Position numbers and translations under genes: made by a program. From a virus, in IMG/VR virus record IMGVR_UViG_3300043410_001192, positions 1 to 24,490 of that record: a stretch of DNA of 24,490 nucleotides. One strand, given 5' to 3'. The notes under the pieces are model-generated. The model saw only the letters and a program-made list of their open reading frames with translations. It had not been told where the DNA came from and did no database searches. Shown piece after piece: positions 1 through 6,754 of the stretch (position 1 is the first letter of the stretch; every line of letters begins with the position of its first letter).

Positions 1-1338
1 GAGATAAAAACAAATCCATCGGCATTACATAACACATCTCATAAGAAAAAAATGAGAAAGATGATGTTGGAAGGTACAAGACCTGCGGAATGTTCGTACT
101 GTTGGAAAGTGGAAGATATTGGTAGAAACAATATCTCTGACAGAGTTTATAGAAGTATGGAATATAAACACGAAGATATCGATGTATTAAAAGATACTCC
201 GTGGGATGCGAATGTTAATTTACGTACAGTTGAATTATCATTTGATAGAAGTTGTAATTTTGCCTGTTCGTATTGTAACCCAAGTTATTCGACAACATGG
301 GGTAGAGATATTGATAAACACGGACCATACCAAAAGTTTAAAACACTTACCGCAGGTGCGTACCAACAGAATGGTTCTTGGGCGGATCCCGAAACAAAAT
401 TCATTGGTGAGAATCCATATGTGGAGGCATTTTTAAAATGGTGGCCTGACTTGTCTAAAGATTTACAAACATTGAGAATTACAGGTGGTGAACCATCAAC
501 AAGTCATAACTTTTGGAGATTCTTAGACCAAATTAAAGGTCAAACATATCCTAAATTAAATTTATCAATTAACTCTAACTTAGGTGTTAAAGATGAATTG
601 ATTAACAAGTTAATTGAAACAACAAATACATTAGATATTGAATCATTTGACATCTATACAAGTAATGAATCATTTGGTGCACATGCTGAATATTTGAGAG
701 ATGGTTTAATTTATGAAAAGTGGAGAGCGAATGTTGTAAGAATGATTGAAGAGGCGAATATTAGACAAATCGTTATCATGATGACTGTGACAGGTTTATC
801 CTTAATGTCAATAACAGAATTCATGGACGATATGTTAGAATTAAAGAAAAAATACGGTCCTAATAAACCAACAATGGACCTTAACTTCTTAAGATGGCCA
901 GGATTTATGTCACCATTGAATTTACCTGACCACATCAAAATGGAAGCTAAAGATAAGATTCAAGTTTGGTTAGATAAGAATAGAGATTCTGGTTTATTAT
1001 TGGAACATGAGATTACACAAACACAAAGAGTAATCGATTATATTGATGTTGTGGACCAAGGACACGCGAGAGCGGAGTTTGATAAAGATAAACACTTCCA
1101 CGATTTTAAGAGTTTCTACGAACAATACGATAAGAGAAGAGGTAAGAACTTTAGAGAGACATTCCCTATGTTAGTGGAATGGTACGATTCAATTCAAGTA
1201 GATGAATACATTCCTGATGTTAAATTATCGGGTGGTGGTATGGAAGGTTGGGAAACTGGTGAATACAAACCGGATATTATGAAACGTAACTTAGCAAGAC
1301 AAAATAATTCACAAAGTCAAAACGATTTAAATGGATAA
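1..1338 (+). CDS. Radical SAM protein with N-terminal twitch region, 5' end outside window
   Basis: Likely a radical SAM enzyme that uses a [4Fe-4S] cluster and S-adenosylmethionine to start radical chemistry; the substrate is unknown. The frame is open from base 1 with no stop, and the residues before the first ATG (base 52) align with the N-terminal regions of the two following paralogues, so the true start lies upstream and the ATG at 52 is internal. Counting from that ATG, the cluster motif CxxxCxxC is C68, C72, C75 in the context FDRSCNFACSYC, and a GGEP motif, typical for SAM binding, follows near residue 146. The N-terminal motif ECSYCW matches the cysteine-rich twitch/SPASM-like segment that precedes the core in this family. 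The stop overlaps the next gene by 8 bases. This is the first of three adjacent paralogues. Family assignment is firm; the reaction is unknown. Confidence 0.9.
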   Translation, partial: EIKTNPSALHNTSHKKKMRKMMLEGTRPAECSYCWKVEDIGRNNISDRVYRSMEYKHEDIDVLKDTPWDANVNLRTVELSFDRSCNFACSYCNPSYSTTWGRDIDKHGPYQKFKTLTAGAYQQNGSWADPETKFIGENPYVEAFLKWWPDLSKDLQTLRITGGEPSTSHNFWRFLDQIKGQTYPKLNLSINSNLGVKDELINKLIETTNTLDIESFDIYTSNESFGAHAEYLRDGLIYEKWRANVVRMIEEANIRQIVIMMTVTGLSLMSITEFMDDMLELKKKYGPNKPTMDLNFLRWPGFMSPLNLPDHIKMEAKDKIQVWLDKNRDSGLLLEHEITQTQRVIDYIDVVDQGHARAEFDKDKHFHDFKSFYEQYDKRRGKNFRETFPMLVEWYDSIQVDEYIPDVKLSGGGMEGWETGEYKPDIMKRNLARQNNSQSQNDLNG

Positions 1339-2620
1339 GAATTTTAATGAAGAAACCTTTTGTGTGGCACCATGGGTGTCCACACATTTAAGTACATTTG
1401 GTAACATAATCCCTTGTTGTTTATATAAACAAGAAGATGACCAAGTATTTGGTCAATTAAAACAAGGAATACCAATTAAAGAAGCTTACAATTCTGAAGT
1501 TGCCAAGAGTGTTAGAAAAGCATTATGGAATGGAGAGAAGATTGATGCTTGTCAGATTTGTTGGTATAGAGAAGAAGTATCGAAGGGTAAAAGTATCACC
1601 GATAGTTATCGATACAATTTGAATAATCATTTCATGAAATATATTGACGACATTGTTGCAAATACAAATGATGATTTTTCATTAAAAGAAGTTAATTTTA
1701 AAATGATTGACTTACGTTTTGATAATAAATGTAATTTAAAATGTCGTATCTGTAATCCAAGTTATTCTTCATCTTTGTATAAGGAATATAAAGAGTTAGG
1801 ATTCACTAACTTCAAAGATTTAGGTCAACCATATAGTCAATCTATCGATAGCGATGACTATGAATTCATATTAAGTCAATTACATAATGTGGACGTATTA
1901 TTCTTTGCGGGAGGTGAACCACTTACACAAGACAAACACTATGAAATTTTACAATACTGTATTGATAAAGGATATGCTAAAAACATTTCAATATGGATTA
2001 CAACGAATCTAACCAAAATTCAATACAAAAACTATAATCTTGTTGAGATGTGGAAACACTTTAAGAGAATTGAGGTGACAGCAAGTATTGATGGATACGG
2101 ACAAAGAGGAGAGTACTTAAGAAACGGTTCAAAATGGACACAAGTTGTACAAAATAGAATTGATATCTTAAGAGAATTACCCGATATCTATTTTGCAATT
2201 GTACCAACAATTAACATAATGAATAGTTACACAATCATTGACTTATATAAAGAATTTGTGACTGCTGGTTATATTAAAACAGGACATATGCATGTTAATT
2301 TATTAACACATCCAGCACACATGCAGATTCGTAATTTACCTGAAAATCATAAGGTTATTTTAAGGGAAAAATATGCAAAAATTATGGATTGGATTAGAGA
2401 AACTTATCCATACGATAATGAGGCACAAAAAGATATTGAACAATTTGAATTTATACTTGGTTTGATGAACCAAGACCGTTCAGAAGAAGAATTCCAACAC
2501 TTTCTTAAAATGACAGATGTGGTTGACACATATAGAGGTGATGATTTCTTCGGAGTGTTCACAGAGTTCCAAGATTTCAATCCAAACCAAGAAGTTAAAC
2601 CTGTTACAAATTTAATATAG
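1331..2620 (+). CDS. Radical SAM protein with N-terminal twitch region
   Basis: Second of three consecutive radical SAM paralogues, 429 residues. The N-terminal part carries the cysteines expected of an auxiliary cluster-binding twitch segment: FCVAPW near residue 11, a CC pair in NIIPCCLYK near residue 30, and CQICWY near residue 75. The radical SAM core follows with CNLKCRIC (C134, C138, C141) and AGGEP for SAM contact. The order twitch then core is that of the 'N-twitch' radical SAM family as I know it; most SPASM/twitch enzymes have the extra region at the C-terminus. The start at 1331 lies inside the end of the upstream gene, and the stop TAG shares its G with the GTG start of the next gene, which suggests coupled translation. 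The substrate is not evident; peptide or sugar modification are both possible from context. Confidence 0.92.
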   Translation: MDKNFNEETFCVAPWVSTHLSTFGNIIPCCLYKQEDDQVFGQLKQGIPIKEAYNSEVAKSVRKALWNGEKIDACQICWYREEVSKGKSITDSYRYNLNNHFMKYIDDIVANTNDDFSLKEVNFKMIDLRFDNKCNLKCRICNPSYSSSLYKEYKELGFTNFKDLGQPYSQSIDSDDYEFILSQLHNVDVLFFAGGEPLTQDKHYEILQYCIDKGYAKNISIWITTNLTKIQYKNYNLVEMWKHFKRIEVTASIDGYGQRGEYLRNGSKWTQVVQNRIDILRELPDIYFAIVPTINIMNSYTIIDLYKEFVTAGYIKTGHMHVNLLTHPAHMQIRNLPENHKVILREKYAKIMDWIRETYPYDNEAQKDIEQFEFILGLMNQDRSEEEFQHFLKMTDVVDTYRGDDFFGVFTEFQDFNPNQEVKPVTNLI

Positions 2621-3852
2621 TGAACATAAATCCTGAAACATTTTGTTATCTGCCGTTCGGTTCAATATATGTGTTTCCTGATGGGACATTACATCCATGT
2701 TGTGTTGCGTATCCATTTAAAGAAAATATAAACTTTAAGGATTTCGACACGGTAGATGAGGTAATCAATAGTGAACCTTATAAAAGGATTAGGAAGGAGA
2801 TGTTGGACGGAATTAAACCAACAGAATGTGCGGAATGTTTCATATATAAAAATGTTCATCGTAATAATATAAATCAGGAGTTCCACCAAGAAATACAAGA
2901 CCCTAATTTAGTAAATGACGATTATACTGTAAACAAAATTGTTTATACTGATTTAAGACTTTCAAATCATTGTAATTTTAGATGTAGAATGTGTTATCAC
3001 GGTTCATCATCTAGTTGGTATGACTATTGGGGTTATATCTTGGACAAACCTGAATATCAAAATGAGAATCCAAGAATTATAACTGCAGGTGAGAATGGTA
3101 TCGGTAAATTTTCAGATGAGAATATTGATACAATTCGTAAAATATATTTGGCAGGAGGTGAACCATTTATAACCCCCTCTACTTTTGAGTTATTAGATAA
3201 GTTTACCGAAGAACAGGCAAGTAGAGTTACAGTTTTAATCAATACCAATTTATCAACCTTAACCTATAAGGGAATAAACATATTGGATAAATTAAAGAAA
3301 TTTAAATTTATCAATATATCATGTTCTTGTGATGGTTACGGTAAGATTGGTGAATACCAAAGACCTGGGTTTAATTCAGATAGATTTTTTAAAAATTTAC
3401 AGACATTAGTTGATTTTAAAAACCACCACCCCAATTTTATTATTCAGATAGATTATACAATATCAACAATCAATATGTACCATTCATTTGAGTTTATTGA
3501 TTATGTTGGTAGTAGATACCTACACCCAAATAATATAAGATTCCACACAGTAACCCAACCCTTTTATTTTGCACCAGGTGCATTAAGTGAGGAAACTAAA
3601 AAGGGATTGGTCGAATTTTATCAGAAAGGATTGAGTGAATTAAAATATGATAATATCCATTTGTTGACAAGATTATTGAATGATTTTATTAACTATCTAA
3701 AGGTAACAAACGACGAGGATGTGTACAATCATTTAATGTCCAAGAAACAATACATGAACATTTCATTGGAGGAAACATTAAGAAGATTTGACGAAATAAA
3801 TAACACTAATTACAAGGATGTTTGTCCATGGTTGGAGGAGAGTTTTAAATGA
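2620..3852 (+). CDS. Radical SAM protein with N-terminal twitch region, GTG start
   Basis: Third paralogue of the block, 410 residues. I chose the GTG at 2620 because the residues after it (NINPETFCYLPFG) line up with the start of the previous protein (MDKNFNEETFCVAPW), and the next ATG in frame would remove the whole cysteine-rich N-terminus. N-terminal cysteines include FCYLPF, a CC pair in LHPCCV and ECAECF. The core has CNFRCRMC (C118, C122, C125) followed by AGGEP. All features needed for an active radical SAM enzyme are therefore present. A 21-base gap separates it from the carbamoyltransferase, the first non-overlapping junction of the window. The reaction is unknown; divergence from its two neighbours suggests a different substrate or position rather than redundancy. 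Confidence 0.92.
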   Translation: MNINPETFCYLPFGSIYVFPDGTLHPCCVAYPFKENINFKDFDTVDEVINSEPYKRIRKEMLDGIKPTECAECFIYKNVHRNNINQEFHQEIQDPNLVNDDYTVNKIVYTDLRLSNHCNFRCRMCYHGSSSSWYDYWGYILDKPEYQNENPRIITAGENGIGKFSDENIDTIRKIYLAGGEPFITPSTFELLDKFTEEQASRVTVLINTNLSTLTYKGINILDKLKKFKFINISCSCDGYGKIGEYQRPGFNSDRFFKNLQTLVDFKNHHPNFIIQIDYTISTINMYHSFEFIDYVGSRYLHPNNIRFHTVTQPFYFAPGALSEETKKGLVEFYQKGLSELKYDNIHLLTRLLNDFINYLKVTNDEDVYNHLMSKKQYMNISLEETLRRFDEINNTNYKDVCPWLEESFK

Positions 3853-3873
3853 TTTTTAGGATAATTATTACTA

Positions 3874-5541
3874 ATGGGATATATCATTGGAATTTCAGCT
3901 TATTATCACGATTCTTCGGTTTGTCTTTTTAGAAATGGACAACTTATATTTGCTTGTGAAGAGGAAAAATTCACAGGAATAAAACATGATAGTTCTTTCC
4001 CCGTTAAGACATTAGAATACATCTTTAAAAAATACAAATTATCCAAAAAGGATATTGAGATGATATGTTATTACGAAGACCCAAAACTTAAAATGAAAAG
4101 GGTTATCGATAACATAAAACCACAATTATTTAAAAACCCATTATATTCAATCAAATCTTATTTTAAGATTCGTAAAAATATGATGGATTTGAATAAAAAG
4201 CTATCCCTTTATGGTGATAAAGTCTTTTATTCAGAACACCATTTATCCCACCAATATTATTCATTTTATACGTCCAATTTTGAAAATTCAATAATATTAT
4301 CAATAGATGGTGTGGGTGAATATGATACATTATCTATGGGATTAGGGGACAATAATGGAATCAATTACATATCAATGGCGGAATACCCACATTCAATAGG
4401 GTTATATTATTCTGCAATGACATCTTTTTTAGGATTTAAACCAAATGAGGGTGAATATAAAGTTATGGGGTTAGCACCATACGGTAATCCAAATGTTTAT
4501 ATCGATAAAGTAAGAGAATTGATAACTTTTAAAAATAGTAAGTTAAGATGTAACATGAATGTGTTCACTTGGGACACATCACACGATGAAATGTTTAATT
4601 ACAAATTATCTGAACTATTAGATGTTGAACCAAGATTACCCGATGAATCAATCGAACCATTTCATATGGATTTAGCAGCTGCAATACAAAAGAGATATGA
4701 GGAAATCGTATTTGAGGTTATTAAATCAATTGGAATTATTAACGACAATCGTAATCTTTGTTTAGGTGGTGGTTGTGCATATAATGGTAGTTTAAACGGT
4801 AAGATTGTTAAGAATTCTCATTTTAATAATCTATGGATACCACCGGCACCATCAGATGCGGGTTCTGCGGTTGGAGCGTGTTTACATTATTTAGTGAAAA
4901 ATAAACAACTGAAAGATAGAGTTAATAAAAACCCATTTATGGGTCCTGAATTTTACTATAACGACATTACAAATGCAATTAAAAATAAGAAATATCTTAA
5001 ATTTAAAACCGAAGATGCCTTATTCAGAAATGTTGCTAAATTATTGAAAGAAGGTAAGGTTGTTGGAGTATATCATGGTCATATTGAATTTGGTGCAAGG
5101 GCATTAGGTAATAGAAGCATATTAGCCGACCCAACCAAACCCGATATGAAAGATAAAATTAACAAAGTGATTAAAAAGAGAGAAAGTTTTAGACCATTCG
5201 GTCCAATGGTAACTAAAGATTCCCAACACATATTTTTTAATGTGACAGATGATGTACCTTACATGAATCAAGTGGTTCAAATTAAATCCGAATATAAGGA
5301 TAAATTACCAGCAGTGACACATATTGATGGGAGTGCTAGAATACAGACTGTATATAAGAATACTTTCGTACACTCATTACTTAAAGAGTTTGAAAGACAA
5401 ACTGGATACCCAATTTTGTTAAATACATCCATGAATGTTAAGGATAAAACTATGGTCTTAACCCCTAAAGATGCTGTGGATATGTTTTTTGACACAGAAA
5501 TGGATTTCTTACTAATCGGCAATTACTTACTATACAAATAG
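3874..5541 (+). CDS. Carbamoyltransferase of the NodU/CmcH family
   Basis: Transfers a carbamoyl group from carbamoyl phosphate, through an ATP-dependent carbamoyl-adenylate, to a hydroxyl of a sugar or other small molecule, as known for NodU, CmcH and TobZ. At 555 residues it has the length and both parts of the family. The N-terminal Kae1/YrdC-like part opens with GISAYYHDSS and has the metal-binding histidines in SEHHLSHQ (H122, H126), then LSIDGVGEYDT and LCLGGGCAYN. The C-terminal part has the signature FGARALGNRSILADP starting near residue 406 and a late NTSMN motif. Nothing looks broken. Its place between radical SAM genes and a sulfate-activation set, in a window full of glycosyltransferases, suggests a glycan or glycoconjugate acceptor. 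The acceptor itself cannot be read from the sequence. Confidence 0.95.
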   Translation: MGYIIGISAYYHDSSVCLFRNGQLIFACEEEKFTGIKHDSSFPVKTLEYIFKKYKLSKKDIEMICYYEDPKLKMKRVIDNIKPQLFKNPLYSIKSYFKIRKNMMDLNKKLSLYGDKVFYSEHHLSHQYYSFYTSNFENSIILSIDGVGEYDTLSMGLGDNNGINYISMAEYPHSIGLYYSAMTSFLGFKPNEGEYKVMGLAPYGNPNVYIDKVRELITFKNSKLRCNMNVFTWDTSHDEMFNYKLSELLDVEPRLPDESIEPFHMDLAAAIQKRYEEIVFEVIKSIGIINDNRNLCLGGGCAYNGSLNGKIVKNSHFNNLWIPPAPSDAGSAVGACLHYLVKNKQLKDRVNKNPFMGPEFYYNDITNAIKNKKYLKFKTEDALFRNVAKLLKEGKVVGVYHGHIEFGARALGNRSILADPTKPDMKDKINKVIKKRESFRPFGPMVTKDSQHIFFNVTDDVPYMNQVVQIKSEYKDKLPAVTHIDGSARIQTVYKNTFVHSLLKEFERQTGYPILLNTSMNVKDKTMVLTPKDAVDMFFDTEMDFLLIGNYLLYK

Positions 5542-5543
5542 AT

Positions 5544-5660
5544 ATGAAAAAACTAATACAATGGTTTCTTAATTTAATTGAGGAAAGAAAAAGAAAGAAA
5601 CGTTTTAAGAAGAAATTAGAGGAATTAAAGAAAAGAGACCCATTTATTTATAACCATTAA
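5544..5660 (+). CDS. Small basic protein downstream of carbamoyltransferase (38 aa)
   Basis: A short gene whose ATG lies two bases after the carbamoyltransferase stop. It starts MKKLIQWFLNLI, continues with a Lys/Arg-rich helix (about residues 13-31) and ends in RDPFIYNH. The pattern of a short hydrophobic start, a basic helix and a terminal DPFIY is, from memory, that of small uncharacterised proteins found beside carbamoyltransferase genes in bacterial polysaccharide clusters; I cannot confirm this without a search. The tight spacing supports translation with the upstream gene. It may be a membrane-surface adaptor or partner of the carbamoyltransferase, but that is a guess. It could also be a chance ORF, though its start position, the strong charge pattern and the aromatic end argue otherwise. 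Confidence 0.6.
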   Translation: MKKLIQWFLNLIEERKRKKRFKKKLEELKKRDPFIYNH

Positions 5661-5697
5661 AATTTGATTTTTCCAAACTTTTTTATTATATTATAAT

Positions 5698-6135
5698 ATG
5701 ATAATATGGTTAACAGGTCAACCTGGTGCTGGAAAAACAACATTAGCCGATTGGTTAAAGGCACACTTTTACAATAATGCAATCATTATTGACGGTGATG
5801 ATATTAGAGATGTTTATCAGAATAAAGATTATTCTGAAGAAGGTAGACGACGTAATATTGAAAAGGCACAAGACTTGGCGTTATTCTTACATCATAAAAA
5901 ATTAACAGCCATAGTTTCATTAGTGTCCCCTTATCGAGACCAAAGAGAATCGTTTAAACAGAAAATGGGTAAGGACATTAAAGAAGTTTATGTTCACACA
6001 ACTGATATTAGAGGTAAGGAAAATTTCCACGTTCAAAATTATGAACCACCGTTGGAGAATTTCATAGATATCGATACAACAAACGAAGACCAATATACAT
6101 CATTTCAAAAAATTAAAAATCAATTATATGAGTAA
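5698..6135 (+). CDS. cysC: Adenylyl-sulfate (APS) kinase, CysC-like
   Basis: Predicted to phosphorylate adenosine 5'-phosphosulfate with ATP to PAPS, the sulfate donor for sulfotransferases and for sulfate reduction. The P-loop is GQPGAGKTT (residues 7-15), followed by IIDGDDIRD (residues 30-38), the CysC signature around the APS-binding Asp and Arg. SEEGRRRNI matches the family motif written SEEDRxENI, and VSPYRDQR corresponds to the conserved SPYxxxR. At 145 residues it is somewhat shorter than typical CysC (about 170-200), mainly in the middle and C-terminal segments. The gene begins a three-gene overlap chain with a nucleotidyltransferase and a DUF2061 protein. No sulfotransferase is recognisable in the window, so the use of the PAPS is unknown. 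Some related small kinases act on other nucleotides or sugars, so APS is likely but not proven. Confidence 0.85.
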   Translation: MIIWLTGQPGAGKTTLADWLKAHFYNNAIIIDGDDIRDVYQNKDYSEEGRRRNIEKAQDLALFLHHKKLTAIVSLVSPYRDQRESFKQKMGKDIKEVYVHTTDIRGKENFHVQNYEPPLENFIDIDTTNEDQYTSFQKIKNQLYE

Positions 6136-6469
6136 AAAATATGCACTATTCATCGGTAGATGGCAAACTTGGCATGAGGGACATGAGTGGTTAATTAACC
6201 AACAATTTGAAAAAGGTAAAAACGTATGGGTTGCAATTAGAGACGTTGATGTGGATGAAAATAACCCAAAAACAGCACAGGAAGTGTTTGAAGACCTTAA
6301 ACATAGGTTACTAAAATATGTTGAGACTGGTCGGTTAATGATTTCGGTGATTCCCGATATCGAATCTGTGAATTATGGTAGAGGAGTGGGGTACGAGGTT
6401 ATTTATCACGAACCTCCTACAGAGATAGGTGAAATAAGTGGTACAAACATTAGAAATGGTTCATTATAA
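6128..6469 (+). CDS. Small HxGH nucleotidyltransferase (cytidylyltransferase/ATP sulfurylase fold)
   Basis: A 113-residue adenylyl- or cytidylyltransferase-like protein. It has the HxGH nucleotide-binding motif at residues 16-19 (GRWQTWHEGHEW) and the second signature ISGTNIR at residues 103-109, which closes the active site in this superfamily. The same ISGTxxR motif occurs in ATP sulfurylases, and the gene overlaps an APS kinase by 8 bases. A role in sulfate activation (making the APS that the kinase uses) is therefore plausible, but the protein is far smaller than classical ATP sulfurylase (about 400 residues), so this is inference. Transfer of a nucleotide to a sugar phosphate or other small molecule is the main alternative. 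Fourteen bases of its 3' end are shared with the DUF2061 gene. Confidence 0.8.
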   Translation: MSKKYALFIGRWQTWHEGHEWLINQQFEKGKNVWVAIRDVDVDENNPKTAQEVFEDLKHRLLKYVETGRLMISVIPDIESVNYGRGVGYEVIYHEPPTEIGEISGTNIRNGSL

Positions 6470-6665
6470 AAGACATATCCTAAAGAGTATTAGTTACAGA
6501 ATATTGGGTACTATCACCACAATTTTGTTGGCTTTATTTGCGGGATTACCCATAAAATGGGCAGGAATGGTGGGTTTAGGGGAGTTAATAATTAAACCTT
6601 TAATCTATTTTCTACATGAAAGAATATGGTATAAATGGATAAGATATGGGGTCAAAAAAGACTAA
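6456..6665 (+). CDS. DUF2061 small membrane protein
   Basis: A 69-residue membrane protein with the DUF2061 pattern: a basic N-terminus with KSISYRILGT, a first hydrophobic segment (TTILLALFAG), a second segment around GLGELIIKPLIYF, then HERIWYKW. I start it at the ATG at 6456 rather than the in-frame GTG at 6438, because it gives the usual basic start MVHYKRHILKSISYR and a shorter overlap with the upstream gene. From family knowledge, DUF2061 has no defined biochemical role but is found next to, and sometimes fused with, sulfate-activation enzymes such as CysC. That agrees with the two upstream genes here. A part in sulfate or PAPS handling at the membrane is conceivable but unproven. The gene ends the overlapping chain, and an 89-base non-coding gap follows. 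Confidence 0.85.
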   Translation: MVHYKRHILKSISYRILGTITTILLALFAGLPIKWAGMVGLGELIIKPLIYFLHERIWYKWIRYGVKKD

Positions 6666-6723
6666 GAATTGACTATTCGTCAGGATTTCGTATACTTATA
6701 ATGTTAAACTTAAATGGGATAAT

Positions 6724-6733
6724 AAGTATTTAT
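6724..6733 (+). promoter_or_regulatory. Candidate phage promoter element AAGTATTTAT upstream of the Hint gene
   Basis: The decamer AAGTATTTAT stands 21 bases before the start codon at 6755, in the 89-base gap 6666-6754. The same decamer occurs 22 bases before the fibre gene at 21390, and in both cases an A/T-rich stretch containing AATATT follows before the ATG. Shared sequence and spacing in front of two genes that each begin a new transcription unit suggest a promoter or leader element, possibly a late promoter. The core resembles the reverse complement of the T4 late promoter TATAAATA, so orientation is uncertain. Function is inferred only from these two copies. Confidence 0.4.
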
Positions 6734-6754
6734 AGTTAGTAAAATATTTTATAT

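Noticed and set aside
52-54. ATG at 52 as the start of the first radical SAM gene
   Set aside because: The frame is open to base 1, and the upstream codons encode a segment that aligns with the paralogues, so the gene continues beyond the window.
5661-5697. Promoter before the APS kinase gene
   Set aside because: The stretch is nearly all A/T with a TATAAT directly against the start codon; no convincing partner box.
6669-6702. Sigma-70-like promoter TTGACT and TATAAT in the 6666-6754 gap
   Set aside because: The boxes are separated by 22 bases, well beyond the usual 16-18, and the region is A/T-rich enough for chance matches.
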